64,000 bases of DNA from Micromonospora sp. NBC_00421 (GCF_036017915.1 NZ_CP107929.1:4220001-4284000), one strand, 5' to 3'. Positions 34,517 to 43,604 are shown, counted from the stretch's first letter. Numbers and translations: made by a program. The notes: a model not told the origin generated them from the sequence alone.

Positions 34517-35419
34517 CTACCGGGTGGGCCGGGCGGCGAGTGGGAAGGTGACGCCGGTCAGCTCCTCGGAGACCGTCCACAGGCGACGGGCGGTAGCGCC
34601 GTCCCGGGCTGCCTTCGACCGGCCGACGAGCTTGGGCGCACCGCGCCCTTCGAGCAATCCGTCGGGCCCGACGTAGCTGCCGCCCGGGATGTCGGCCACC
34701 GCCGCGTAGAGGGTGGGCAGCGCGCCGTCCGCCTCGCTCTGGGCGAAGCGGTTGACGAGGGTCGTCTGGAGCCGGTTCCACAGGGAGCGGTCGTGGTCGA
34801 GGTGCCCGAGCAGGTTGGTGGCGGCCAGGCCGGGGTGGGCGGCGGTCGCCCGCACCGGCGAGCCGACCTCGGTGAGGCGGCGGTGCAGCTCCGCGGTGAA
34901 CAACAGGTTCGCCAGCTTCGACTGCGCGTACGCGGGGAACGCCCGGTAGGACCGGCGCTCCCAGTTCGGGTCGTCGAAGTCGATCTTCCCGGCCCGGTGC
35001 CCGCTGGAGGAGACGGTCACCACCCGCTCCCGGATCTGCGGCAGCAGCAGGTTGGTGAGCGCGAAGTGGCCGAGGTGGTTGGTGCCGAACTGGAGCTCGA
35101 ACCCGTCCGCGGTACGGCCGAGCGGCGGGATCATCAGCCCGGCATTGTTGATCAGCAGGTCGATCGGCCCGGTGCAGCCCTCGGCGAACGCCCGGACCGA
35201 GGCGAGGTCGGCCAGGTCGAGCCGGCGGACCTCGACCTCGCCGGTCATGGTCGCGGCGGCGGCAGCGCCCTTCGCGGTGTCCCGGACGGCGAGCACGACG
35301 TGGGCGCCCCGGGCGGCGAGCACCCGGGCGGCGATCCGGCCGATGCCGCTGTTCGCCCCGGTCACGACGACGGTACGGCCGGTCATGGCGGGAACCTGGG
35401 CGGGCGTGAATGTTGTCAT
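34517..35419 (-). CDS. short-chain dehydrogenase
   Basis: 300-aa SDR with the retinol-dehydrogenase-like pattern. [20 protein letters not shown] binds the cofactor, LLINNAGLM and the catalytic AYAQSKLAN (Tyr-x3-Lys) are intact, and [11 protein letters not shown] follows. ATG 35419 is chosen ([12 protein letters not shown]), although no ribosome site is obvious, so the transcript may be leaderless. Divergent from the TetR gene at 35478. Its substrate cannot be told. Confidence 0.9.
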   Translation of the reverse strand: MTTFTPAQVPAMTGRTVVVTGANSGIGRIAARVLAARGAHVVLAVRDTAKGAAAAATMTGEVEVRRLDLADLASVRAFAEGCTGPIDLLINNAGLMIPPLGRTADGFELQFGTNHLGHFALTNLLLPQIRERVVTVSSSGHRAGKIDFDDPNWERRSYRAFPAYAQSKLANLLFTAELHRRLTEVGSPVRATAAHPGLAATNLLGHLDHDRSLWNRLQTTLVNRFAQSEADGALPTLYAAVADIPGGSYVGPDGLLEGRGAPKLVGRSKAARDGATARRLWTVSEELTGVTFPLAARPTR

Positions 35420-35477
35420 GGAAAACAATGTAGCCGGCGACAACAATGTATGCAACGACGACTTTTTGTCGACTACG

Positions 35478-36071
35478 ATGACCGTCGTGCCCGCGTACCA
35501 CCATGGAAACCTTCGCTCGACGCTGCTCGCGGCGGCCGAGCGCAGCCTGCGTCAACACGGCGCGGGCCAGCTCTCGCTGCGTGAACTGGCCCGGGAGGTC
35601 GGCGTCAGCCACGCCGCGCCACGCCGGCACTTCCCCGACCGGCAGGCGCTGCTCGACGCCCTCGCCGAGGCCGGCTTCGCCCGGCTGCACGCCGAACTGT
35701 GTGCGGCGCTCGCCGCCGCCGGGGACGACTTCGGGCCGCGCCTGCACGCCATGGCCGCCGCCTACCTGCGGTTCGCCACCGAGGACGCCGCGCTGCTGGA
35801 GCTGATGTTCACGGCCAAGCACCGCCAGGGGGCCGACCATCTCGTCGTCGCCGCCGCCGGGCCGTTCGGGCTGATGGACGATTTGATCGCCCAGGGGCAG
35901 GCCCAGGGCTTGCTGGAGCCCGGCCCCCCGGACCGCGCCGGCATCGTGCTGTTCGCGACGTTGCAGGGCATCGCCACCCTGGTCAACGGCAACCTGGTGG
36001 CAGCAGAGCTGCTCGACGGGATCACCCAGACCGCCGTCGACCAGTTCATGCGGGGGTCCCGCCCCCGTTAG
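35478..36071 (+). CDS. TetR family regulator
   Basis: 197-aa regulator that starts [20 protein letters not shown]. The helix-turn-helix [28 protein letters not shown] is clear, with the APRRHF variant of one TetR subgroup (TetR_C_13-like, with WHG-domain features). The 58-base gap to the divergent short-chain dehydrogenase contains two AACAATGTA direct repeats (35424-35432, 35442-35450) that could be its binding sites. A GTG at 35487 is an alternative start. Confidence 0.88.
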   Translation: MTVVPAYHHGNLRSTLLAAAERSLRQHGAGQLSLRELAREVGVSHAAPRRHFPDRQALLDALAEAGFARLHAELCAALAAAGDDFGPRLHAMAAAYLRFATEDAALLELMFTAKHRQGADHLVVAAAGPFGLMDDLIAQGQAQGLLEPGPPDRAGIVLFATLQGIATLVNGNLVAAELLDGITQTAVDQFMRGSRPR

Positions 36072-36186
36072 CGGGCGACGTCAGCCGCCGAGCGGGGAGA
36101 TGCGGGTCACGTTCGGACATGTCACTGGGCGGTGGGCTGCCCCGTCTCAGGGGGTGTAGCCATGAACGACCGCAGAGGAGCACATC

Positions 36187-36660
36187 ATGGACGCCCGACT
36201 GAACTTCCTCGCCGCCCCGACCGCCGGCAGGGCCCTCAAGCACATGATGTCGGCGGGCAAGGCGTTGAAGGAGTCACCGCTGCCGACCGCCACCCAGGAG
36301 TTGGTGGCGCTGCGCGTGAGCCAGATCAACGGCTGCGCCGTCTGCGTCGACATGCACACCAAGGACGCCGCTGCGGCGGGCGAGACGTCGGTGCGGCTGA
36401 ACCTGGTCGCGGCCTGGCGGGAGGCCACGGTGTTCACCGAGGCCGAGCGGGCCGCGCTGGCACTGGCGGAGGAGGGAACCCGGGTGGCGGACGCGGCCGG
36501 CGGGGTCAGCGACGAGGTGTGGACGGACGCCGCCAAGCACTACGACGACGAGCAACTGGTCGCGCTGGTGTTCCTGGTCTCGTTCATGAACCTGGCGAAC
36601 CGGATGAACATCATCACCCGGCAGCCGGCCGGCGCCTACCAGCCCGGACAGTTCCACTGA
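36187..36660 (+). CDS. AhpD-like carboxymuconolactone decarboxylase family protein
   Basis: 157-aa helical protein with the AhpD-type redox motif NGCAVCVDMHTKDA (CxxC then His), used by alkylhydroperoxidases to reduce peroxides. ATG 36187 has GGAG 6 bases upstream. It ends 95 bases before a SigJ-type sigma factor gene, a frequent pairing in actinomycetes in which the ECF sigma factor probably controls peroxide defence. Confidence 0.9.
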   Translation: MDARLNFLAAPTAGRALKHMMSAGKALKESPLPTATQELVALRVSQINGCAVCVDMHTKDAAAAGETSVRLNLVAAWREATVFTEAERAALALAEEGTRVADAAGGVSDEVWTDAAKHYDDEQLVALVFLVSFMNLANRMNIITRQPAGAYQPGQFH

Positions 36661-36755
36661 ACGCACCACAGCAGCCACCGGCCCGGTGTCCCGACTACGG
36701 GCCACCGGGCTCGGAGCCCGCGCAGGTGCACACGAGTGGGTGGGAGGGGTTCCGC

Positions 36756-37712
36756 GTGACCAAGGTCGAGGAGTTCGAGGAACTGCGACCGCTGCTGTTC
36801 TCGATCGCCTATCGGATCCTGGGAAGTGTGGGTGAGGCCGAGGACACGGTGCAGGAAACCTGGCTGCGCTTTGACGGCTCAGCGACCCGGCCCACGTCGA
36901 CCAGGGCTTTCCTGTCGACCACGGTGACCCGACTCTCGATCGATGTGTTGCGCTCCGCGCGGAGGCGGCGGGAGGAGTACGTGGGCCCGTGGTTTCCCGA
37001 GCCGCTGCTGCACGACCCGTACCAGGACCCGGCACGGTCGGTGGAGCTGGCCGACTCGGTGTCGATGGCGGCGTTGCTGCTGCTGGAGCGGCTCAGCCCG
37101 TTGGAGCGGGTGGTGTTCGTGCTGCGGGACGTGTTCGCCTTCGGGTTCGACGAGATCGCCGGCGCGGTCGGCCGATCGGAGCCGGCATGCCGGCAACTGC
37201 TGGTACGGGCACGCCGGCACATGGCGGCCGGGCAGCCGCGCTTCGAGGCGGACCGCCAGGAACGGCAGAGGCTGGCGACCCGGTTCTTCGACGCGCTGAC
37301 CGACGGCAACGTCGACGAACTGCGCGAGCTGCTGGCCGCCGAGGTGCAGCTGGTCGGCGACGGCGGCGGCAAGGCCCCGCAGCTGGCCAGGGCCGTGACG
37401 GGCGCAGAGAACGTGGCCCGGGTGCTGGGCACGGTCCTGCCCTGGCTGACCCGGATCGACGTGTCGTTCGCGCCGCACGAGATCAACGGCCAGCCCGGCG
37501 TGATCTTCCGCGACCCGGATGGCAGGGTGCTCCAGGTCCTCGCCCTCGATGTGCACGACGGACAGGTGCAGACCATCCGGGCGGTCATCAATCCCGACAA
37601 GCTCCGCCACATCGGGCCGGTCGCCGACGCCTGGGCCATCAGTCGTCAGGCGAAACAGGCCCGTCGACACCGGAACTCAGAGGGTGCGACGCCTCAAAGG
37701 GCCGGTCAGTGA
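36756..37712 (+). CDS. ECF sigma factor, SigJ/ECF41-type with SnoaL-like C-domain
   Basis: 318-aa extracytoplasmic-function sigma factor. GTG 36756 has GGGAGG about 9 bases upstream. Region 2 is FEELRPLLFSIAYRILGSVG and AEDTVQETWLRF; region 4 is LSPLERVVFVLRDVFAFGFDEIAGAV. The C-terminal SnoaL-like extension (from about 185) replaces a separate anti-sigma factor and ends NPDKLRHIG, as in ECF41 members. The AhpD gene just upstream is its likely target. Its stop overlaps the convergent DUF397 gene by 7 bases. Confidence 0.92.
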   Translation: MTKVEEFEELRPLLFSIAYRILGSVGEAEDTVQETWLRFDGSATRPTSTRAFLSTTVTRLSIDVLRSARRRREEYVGPWFPEPLLHDPYQDPARSVELADSVSMAALLLLERLSPLERVVFVLRDVFAFGFDEIAGAVGRSEPACRQLLVRARRHMAAGQPRFEADRQERQRLATRFFDALTDGNVDELRELLAAEVQLVGDGGGKAPQLARAVTGAENVARVLGTVLPWLTRIDVSFAPHEINGQPGVIFRDPDGRVLQVLALDVHDGQVQTIRAVINPDKLRHIGPVADAWAISRQAKQARRHRNSEGATPQRAGQ

Positions 37713-37894
37713 GGCTGGCGGATGGTGGCGAGGAAGCTCCGCCAGGACTGGGCGGAGAACACCAGTACCGGCCCGGCAACATCCTTACTGTCCCGCACTC
37801 CCACCCCGACAGCCAGACTGTCGGCGAACTCCACACACGCGCCCTCGGCACTGCGTGTGCTCTTGCGCCAGCGAGAACTTGCCAGCTCATTCAT
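37706..37894 (-). CDS. DUF397 protein
   Basis: 62-aa member of DUF397. RWRKSTRSAEGACVEFAD and VRDSKDVAGPVLVF are diagnostic. Such proteins are encoded beside an XRE regulator with DUF5753 and probably work with it, as in the Streptomyces WhiJ/BldB-type systems. Its start overlaps the end of the truncated DUF5753 gene by 8 bases. Confidence 0.85.
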   Translation of the reverse strand: MNELASSRWRKSTRSAEGACVEFADSLAVGVGVRDSKDVAGPVLVFSAQSWRSFLATIRQPH

Positions 37895-38564
37895 CGTAGG
37901 TCTCCTTGATCACACGTCCGATGAGATCCTCGGACTCACGCTCGTCGAGGGCAAGCGCCGAGAGCGCCTGCCAGGCTTCGGAGTAGGTTTCCAGCTCGTT
38001 CGGGCCGTCCAGGTAGAGACTGCCGGTGAGCGACGCGCTGTAGATAGTGGAGGGTTCGGCAGGGCGGGTGCCGAGGGCCGGAGAATCCAGAAAAATGAAG
38101 GCGCTCGCGACAAAGACCATGTGCGGACCAGCCGACTGCGGAACGATGCGGACCGACACGTTGGGCGCTTGAGCGGCGTTCACGGTATGCGCAAGTTGCC
38201 TGCGCCACGCCTCCACATCGGCGATGGGTCGGCGGATGACCGCCTCGTCGATGATGGCCTCGAAGGTCGGAGCGACCGGGCGGCGTCGAGACAGCAGACG
38301 CTGCCGCTCCAGCCGAAGGGACACCTTCCGCGCCACTTCCTGTGCGGCACGCCCAGGCTTGCTCTCGAACACCGCCGCCATGTACTCCGGAGATTGCAGC
38401 AGGCCCGGGATCAACATCGTCTCGTAGTGGCGGATCTGGCGTGCTGCCGCTTCCAGCCCCACGTACAACTCGAACCATGCAGGGATGACCTCTCCAGCAA
38501 CCGGCCGAGCTGCCTGCGGGGGACCGAAGATCCGTCGCTCACGTTCCGCTTCCCGTCTCAACAC
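37887..38564 (-). pseudogene. XRE/DUF5753 regulator remnant lacking its DNA-binding domain
   Basis: 225 aa open from GTG 38564. The DUF5753 domain is intact (ARQIRHYETMLIPGLLQSPEYM, FEAIIDEAVIRRP, IVPQSAGPHM, ETYSEAWQALSALAL). An in-frame stop lies just upstream, and the helix-turn-helix of about 60 residues that should precede it is missing. A 19-codon frame (38616-38675; SPKRIEVQRLIEKFSERC) on the same strand may be the beginning of the original gene, ending in a stop. The protein is therefore probably a deletion remnant, or a regulator that no longer binds DNA. No good ribosome site is seen. Confidence 0.65.
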
Positions 38565-38720
38565 CGTGCGTCACCTGTCTCATCTGAAACAGATGGCGGG
38601 CCCGATGAGGCATCGTCAACATCTTTCGCTGAATTTCTCGATGAGACGTTGCACCTCGATCCGTTTCGGACTCATCGTGGCGGACAGGGCGGCCTGTCGA
38701 CGATCAATGGAGGTGGCACT

Positions 38721-38864
38721 GTGCCCCGATGGAATTGGTTCCAGCGCCCGGATCATCCGGTCGATGTGGTCGGTCGGTCGAGTGCCCCGCAGAAGGCCGA
38801 CACCATCGGGCACACCGGGAGGGATGCGGGGCGGGCCGACCGGCGTGGAACAGCCCTACGGTGA
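38721..38864 (+). CDS. small hypothetical protein (47 aa)
   Basis: Unrecognised. Included because GTG 38721 has an ideal GGAGG 7 bases upstream and because the next small genes follow closely on the same strand. The product starts MPRWNWFQRPDHPVDVVG and is basic. It is divergent from the truncated XRE gene. It could be spurious. Confidence 0.35.
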   Translation: MPRWNWFQRPDHPVDVVGRSSAPQKADTIGHTGRDAGRADRRGTALR

Positions 38865-38940
38865 TCTTCGCGCGGGACCTTCCGTTGCTGACCTCCGCCG
38901 CGTAGTGGCGGGCACGGAACGCGGTCAGGGGGCACCGCCG

Positions 38941-39018
38941 ATGAGGCTGCACATGCCAACCTGCCCAGCGGTGCGCCGGACAGGAACGGGCGTCGAGCGG
39001 GGCACCCGCCATGTTTGA
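38941..39018 (+). CDS. tiny hypothetical protein (25 aa)
   Basis: ATG 38941 (MRLHMPTCPAVRRTG) to a stop that overlaps the ATG of the next gene by 8 bases. GGGG lies upstream. Length and composition alone prove nothing; the overlapping arrangement with two further small genes is the reason to list it. Confidence 0.3.
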   Translation: MRLHMPTCPAVRRTGTGVERGTRHV

Positions 39019-39272
39019 GGGACGACCCGGGCCGCCGTTCCGCGTCCTGATGGCCGGCTACGTGGTCGACTTCCACCACTGCAACGCCTGCCCCCCGCTG
39101 CCGCCCCGACGGCTCCTGCCGCCGCCTCACCGCAGTCGCCGACACCGTCCGCGCCTGGCGCGACCGCCCCGACCGGCAACCCCGCGAGCCCGCCACCGGT
39201 GAACAGGGCGGGTCGACCGACCGGCCCGCGCAGACCAACCGACATGCGCAGACTGACAGGGGTACGCCGTGA
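39011..39272 (+). pseudogene. small protein gene with a +1 frameshift in a poly-C run
   Basis: Read from ATG 39011 the product starts with FRVLMAGYVVDFHHCNAC, then becomes proline-rich nonsense. If one C is removed from the six-C run at 39091-39096, the frame continues PRCRPDGSCRRLTAVADTVR and stops at 39270-39272, overlapping the next start as GTGA, which is the expected coupling. The restored protein has a CxxC-x-C-like cysteine set. This is either a real frameshift or a homopolymer sequencing error. Function unknown; neighbours suggest it belongs with the XRE/DUF397-associated small genes. Confidence 0.6.
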
Positions 39273-39535
39273 AGCCCGGCGACCTGCTGCTGATCACCAG
39301 GGCCGCCAGTGTGCAGTTCATCCGCCCGATCCGGTGCCGGCTGATCCGGATCGACGACCGGCCGACGTACGACGGGTGGGTCTGGCTGGATGTCTATCAG
39401 CTCGACGCCCGGGACCGGGCGGCGGTCCGGCGGAGCATCTTCGTGCAGCGCGCCGGGGTGCGGCCGGCTGCCCATGGGCAGCCACCCCCGCAGCGCGCCA
39501 CCCAGCGACCTCCCCTGCGCACGACGCCCAGCTAG
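39269..39535 (+). CDS. small conserved hypothetical protein (KPGDLLLITRAASVQF type)
   Basis: 88 aa from GTG 39269. KPGDLLLITRAASVQFIRPI, YDGWVWLDVYQLD and SIFVQRAGVR recall a small beta-rich protein that I believe is frequent in Micromonosporaceae next to XRE-type regulators; function unknown. The last 25 residues are Pro/Arg-rich and may not be conserved. It overlaps the frameshifted gene upstream by 4 bases. Confidence 0.65.
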   Translation: MKPGDLLLITRAASVQFIRPIRCRLIRIDDRPTYDGWVWLDVYQLDARDRAAVRRSIFVQRAGVRPAAHGQPPPQRATQRPPLRTTPS

Positions 39536-39641
39536 ATCCGGCGCGGGTCCTGACAATTTCCCGACACCCGGCGCGCATTTCCACGACGGGAAGGCACGAC
39601 AGTGCCCTGGCCGGCGGCCAGGGCACTGTCGGGGGAGGGAA

Positions 39642-40643
39642 TTACGCGGGAGAGCCGGCTTCCGCGTAGTCGTACAGGCTCTTGATGTCGTCGTCGTAGT
39701 ACGGGCCGTCGAATTGCCCGTTACCCGGATTGTCGCCGTGGCTGACGGTGCTGTTGATGTATCCGGCACCGATCGAGTCGTTGTATTCCTGCAACCAGGG
39801 TCCGCCGCTGGAACCGTAGGTCATGTTGCAGCTCATCCGGATCTGCTGGCCGCCCGCGTCCCAGGTCGTGCCCTGGCAGTATTGCTGGCTCTCACCGCCG
39901 CCGAGGTTGGACGGGTAGCCGAGGGCGGTGACAGCGACGCTGTAGCCCCAGTTCCAGCGCAGGCCGTTGCCGCCGACGGTGTCGACGACCTTGGCGTTGT
40001 AGATGCCGCCGTTGGACATCACCGCGATGCCCATGTCCTCGGCGTAGCTCGACGAGCTGGCCCACGCGCCACGGGTGGAGAGGGTGTACGCCACGAAGGT
40101 GCCGAACGGCCGGACGCCGTTGCGGTACCGGGGGACGAACTGCCAGTTGGTGTACCACCCACCGCCGGCGCCCTGGTGGACGCAGTGGCCGGCGGTCACC
40201 ACCAGCCGCCGCTTGGCGCTGGCGACAGTGCTGGCCGAGCAGGAGGCGGTGCCGCCGCCGGGGACGGTGAAGTAGACCTTGCCCACGGTCACCGCCTCGT
40301 TCAGCAGCGTGCTGGGGCCGCCGGCGATGCGCGGCGTCACCGGCGCGACCGAACCGGCAGGCCCGGTCGGCCTCGGCGCGCGGCCGGTCGACTGGGTGGC
40401 GGACGCCGACTTCGGGAAGTCCAGGTCGACGGCGGACGCCATGCGCGCCGGGGTCCAGAAGTCGGCGACCTCCTTGGCGATTTTCTCGTTGGTGATGGCC
40501 CGGCCGTCCAGGGTACGGGCAATCGCGGTGATGTTTCCTTTCTGGGCGACAGTTGTCGAATTCGCCTCGGCTGCCGGCGCACCGGTCAGGATCAGGGTAA
40601 ATGCCGCACCGGCACTCACAGTCCAACGCAGAGCGGATTTCAA
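39642..40643 (-). CDS. secreted trypsin-like serine protease
   Basis: 333-aa extracellular S1-family endopeptidase. TTG 40643 has GGAGG 5 bases upstream. A signal peptide (about 1-28, ending AEAN) and a propeptide of about 75 residues precede the catalytic domain. The triad is visible: LVVTAGHC (His), YAEDMGIAV (Asp) and TYGSSGGPW (Ser). Cysteines near His and Ser fit the usual disulfides. Monocistronic, facing the ricin-lectin gene across a divergent region of about 320 bases. Confidence 0.92.
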   Translation of the reverse strand: MKSALRWTVSAGAAFTLILTGAPAAEANSTTVAQKGNITAIARTLDGRAITNEKIAKEVADFWTPARMASAVDLDFPKSASATQSTGRAPRPTGPAGSVAPVTPRIAGGPSTLLNEAVTVGKVYFTVPGGGTASCSASTVASAKRRLVVTAGHCVHQGAGGGWYTNWQFVPRYRNGVRPFGTFVAYTLSTRGAWASSSSYAEDMGIAVMSNGGIYNAKVVDTVGGNGLRWNWGYSVAVTALGYPSNLGGGESQQYCQGTTWDAGGQQIRMSCNMTYGSSGGPWLQEYNDSIGAGYINSTVSHGDNPGNGQFDGPYYDDDIKSLYDYAEAGSPA

Positions 40644-40967
40644 GAGGACCTCCTAATGCCCCTCACACCATCCAAGCTCCGGCAGCATATTGAATTGATT
40701 CTATTGATCACAACGCCGGACATTGTCAGGAATCCGTGCCACCCGGCCGCGACCGCCATCACCGACGCCACTTTTCCCACCAATGGGAAATGCCGCTGCG
40801 GGCCCCGACCCAACTCGACCCACCCGTGGTCGGGCCCCGCCTGGAAAGATCGCCAGGCGACCAGGAGGAGGAGCAGTGATCGATGCAATGGCCGAACGGG
40901 TATTGCAATCTCCCGCCCGCGTCCGGATACTAACGAAGAGTATTCACGTCTACGAATGGATCACCGT
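40644..40967. promoter_or_regulatory. divergent promoter region, protease / ricin-lectin protein
   Basis: 324 bases between divergent genes with AT-rich patches (around 40680-40720 and 40915-40960), which suits two promoters. No operator palindrome was recognised. Confidence 0.35.
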
Positions 40968-41609
40968 ATGATTCATCTCCATCGTGATCGCCGTGCCCTC
41001 ACGGCAGGATTCGGGGCCGCCCTTCTCGCGCTGAGTCTTCTGGTATGGCCGGCCGCCGGCGCGACGGCGCAACTGGAAGCTCCCGGTCGGAATGACACGA
41101 AAGCGGGTGTCAACGCCAACTACTACCAGCTCAAGAATCCAGACTCCGGATTGTGTCTCACGCTCTACAACGGCAACACGATCGATGGGGCGCCGCTGGT
41201 CGTCATGCCATGCACCCAAGGCGGGAAGCCTATGAGCTGGGCTTTCAGCGCTGGGAACGCTGGCACTCTTTCCTCCCAAGCCGATCCGCAACGATGTGTC
41301 GATGTCCTGAATGGCGTGACCGCCAACGGAACTTCCGTGCTCGACTGGACCTGCGGTTCCACTAACCCCAACCAGCAGTGGACTCTCACCAATGGCGGCA
41401 GATTGCTGAGCGGCCTGTCAGGCGGCTGGTGTCTCTCCATCTACGGGAACAGCCCGACGCCTGGGACGATCGTCGTCCTGATGTCGTGCCTGAATGAGGG
41501 TGGAAGCCCGCCCCCCTCCCCCTCGTCGTCTCCGTCTCCGTCTCCCTCTTCGTCTCCATCCCCGCCTCCGAGTGGGGCGGGCGATTACGCGAAGTGGGTT
41601 GTCAACTAG
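40968..41609 (+). CDS. secreted ricin-B lectin domain protein, probably truncated
   Basis: 213 aa from ATG 40968 (ATG 40956 also possible). A signal peptide (1-35, ending GATAQ) is followed by a beta-trefoil lectin domain: LKNPDSGLCLTLYNGN, DPQRCVDVLNG, NPNQQWTL and GGWCLSIYG. Ricin-B domains bind galactose-type sugars. A Pro/Ser linker follows, then only GAGDYAKWVVN before the stop. Linkers of this kind normally lead into a second, often catalytic, domain, so the gene looks cut off. Base composition is slightly lower in GC than its neighbours. Confidence 0.75.
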   Translation: MIHLHRDRRALTAGFGAALLALSLLVWPAAGATAQLEAPGRNDTKAGVNANYYQLKNPDSGLCLTLYNGNTIDGAPLVVMPCTQGGKPMSWAFSAGNAGTLSSQADPQRCVDVLNGVTANGTSVLDWTCGSTNPNQQWTLTNGGRLLSGLSGGWCLSIYGNSPTPGTIVVLMSCLNEGGSPPPSPSSSPSPSPSSSPSPPPSGAGDYAKWVVN

Positions 41610-41750
41610 TGCCATGACCATGACGTTCGCGGTGTCGGGCCAGGCGGGCCGGTCGCGGGCCGGCCCTGGACCTGGACGACGTGGAGCTGCCCCTGCGGCG
41701 TTCCCTTGCCCACTAGTCGGGCCAGCTGTCCGGCCGCCGACAAGGCGACG

Positions 41751-41803
41751 TTCCGCCGATGTGGCGGTATCCGAGGTGCGGGGATACCGCCACATCGGCG
41801 GAA
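41751..41803. terminator. 22-bp perfect inverted repeat between lectin gene and ddl
   Basis: Arms 41751-41772 and 41782-41803 with a 9-base loop (TTCCGCCGATGTGGCGGTAT-type arm). It lies between the convergent lectin and ddl genes and probably ends both transcripts. Confidence 0.75.
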
Positions 41804-41866
41804 CCGGCGTCGGGACCACGCCCGGACGCCGGTCTGCGGAAGGGCCGGCCACCGCCGGCGCGGAGG

Positions 41867-42967
41867 TCAGCGCGAACCGGAGCCGAGGGCCGTCCGGATC
41901 AGCCGGTTGACAAGCTTCGGGTACTCCAGGCCGCTGGCCGCCCACATCCGGGGGAACATCGACGTCGGGGTGAACCCGGGCATCGTGTTGATCTCGTTGA
42001 GGTAGACGTCCAGGTCGGGGGTGACGAAGAAGTCGACCCGGGCCAGGCCGGCGCAGTCCAGCGCGGTGAACGCGCGGGTGGCGTACTCCTGGACCTGGCG
42101 GGTGACCCGGTCGGGCAGGCCGGCGGGGACGTCGTACTCGCAGACCTCGTCGGCGAAGAGGTACTTGGCCTCGAAGTCGTACCACTCGCGGTCGCCGACC
42201 ATCCGGACCTCGGCCAGCACTGACGCCTCGGGCGCCCCGCCGGCCTCACCCTCCAGCACACCGCACTCGATCTCCCGGCCGACGATCGCGGCCTCGACCA
42301 GCACCTTGGTGTCGATCTCACGGGCGGTGGCGACGGCGGCGTCCAGCTGTGCCCAGTCGTCGACCCGGGTGATGCCGAACGACGAGCCGGCCCGGGACGG
42401 CTTGACGAAGACCGGCAGCCCCAGCCGCTGCTTGTCGGCCTCGCTCAGGGTCACCCCGTTGCGCAGCACCGCGTACGCCCCGACCGGGATGCCCTCGACG
42501 GCGCAGAGCTTCTTGGTGAACTCCTTGTCCATCGCGGCGGCGGAGGCGAAGACGTTCGCGCCGACGTAGGGGATGTCGGCCATCTCCAGCATGCCCTGGA
42601 TGGTGCCGTCCTCGCCGTACGCGCCGTGCAGCACCGGGAAGACCACGTCGACGTCGGCGAGCGCCCGGGGGCCCTCGGTCGGGTCGAGCACCAGCAGGCC
42701 ACCGGCGGTCGGGTCGGCCCGGAGCACCACCTCGACGCCGGCCCCGGCGGTGACCTCCGGGAGCTTGCGCGCCCGGATCGCCAACTCGCCCGGTTCCCCG
42801 CTGGTCAGCACCCACCGGCCCTGCCGGGTGATGCCGACCGGCACCACGTCGTACTCGTCGGGGTCCAGCGCGCCGAGCACGCTGCCGGCGCTGACGCAGG
42901 AGATGCCGTGCTCGGGGCTGCGTCCGCCGAAGACGATCGCCACGCGGGTCTTGCCTGGGGTGGTCAC
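41867..42967 (-). CDS. ddl: D-alanine--D-alanine ligase
   Basis: ATP-grasp enzyme making the D-Ala-D-Ala dipeptide for peptidoglycan; 366 aa. GTG 42967 ([20 protein letters not shown]) has GAGAGG about 7 bases upstream; the frame continues upstream without a site. [37 protein letters not shown] and the metal-binding [16 protein letters not shown] are all intact. Its gpsA-side neighbours match mycobacteria except for three inserted genes and the small XRE/DUF397 pair. Confidence 0.96.
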   Translation of the reverse strand: MTTPGKTRVAIVFGGRSPEHGISCVSAGSVLGALDPDEYDVVPVGITRQGRWVLTSGEPGELAIRARKLPEVTAGAGVEVVLRADPTAGGLLVLDPTEGPRALADVDVVFPVLHGAYGEDGTIQGMLEMADIPYVGANVFASAAAMDKEFTKKLCAVEGIPVGAYAVLRNGVTLSEADKQRLGLPVFVKPSRAGSSFGITRVDDWAQLDAAVATAREIDTKVLVEAAIVGREIECGVLEGEAGGAPEASVLAEVRMVGDREWYDFEAKYLFADEVCEYDVPAGLPDRVTRQVQEYATRAFTALDCAGLARVDFFVTPDLDVYLNEINTMPGFTPTSMFPRMWAASGLEYPKLVNRLIRTALGSGSR

Positions 42968-43117
42968 TCGGGTCACCTCTCGATACGCGACTGCGGAGCC
43001 GTCAGCTGCGCTCACCCGACTGACCTTACTGTGGGTGGCGACGCGCCGATGGGGATACCCGGCAGGACGCGAGTCACCCTCGCAAACGGTCATCCACCCC
43101 GATACGGTACGTGACGG

Positions 43118-43360
43118 TCAGCCCCGTCCGGGCGGCAGGACGCGGCGTCGCCGACCGACGGCGATCACCTTCACCCGCTGTCGCCCGGCCCGGACCATGC
43201 CCAGCGCCATGAACGCCCCGGCGATCCGGTCGGCAGCCTCCCTGCTGTTGGCGCCCACCACCTGGCGGCGCCGCTCGGGACAGGACCGCTCGTCGCGTCC
43301 CTCCGTCTCCATGGGCCGGACGTCACTGAGCACCACCAGGAACCGGGTCATCGCCGTCAT
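43118..43360 (-). CDS. small hypothetical protein (80 aa)
   Basis: Unrecognised. ATG 43360 has GAGAGG 4 bases upstream. MTAMTRFLVVLSDVRPM is followed by an Arg/Glu-rich centre and a helix (ANSREAADRIAGAFMALGMV) ending in a basic tail. It sits between ddl and the XRE gene. It might be spurious. Confidence 0.4.
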   Translation of the reverse strand: MTAMTRFLVVLSDVRPMETEGRDERSCPERRRQVVGANSREAADRIAGAFMALGMVRAGRQRVKVIAVGRRRRVLPPGRG

Positions 43361-43604
43361 CAGGCCTCTCACAGTCCGAAGTCCCTTCCAGACGGATGGC
43401 GGCGGCGGCGCGTGACGATCGGGAACGGGGGAGTAAACCCGATCGCCACGCGCCTCATCCCCTCCGGTCACTCACCATCGCCGTCGCCACGACAACCGTT
43501 GGTGAGGACGTAGTCACAGAGTGCCATGTGGACATGCATGAATGCAACTCTCATCGACCTTCTCTCATGCACTGATTCCCATCGACGTGTGTCACCATCA
43601 ACGT

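Noticed and set aside
18072-41866. Prophage or integrative element
   Set aside because: No integrase, relaxase, capsid, replication or excision gene and no flanking direct repeat were found; only the content and synteny suggest an accessory block.
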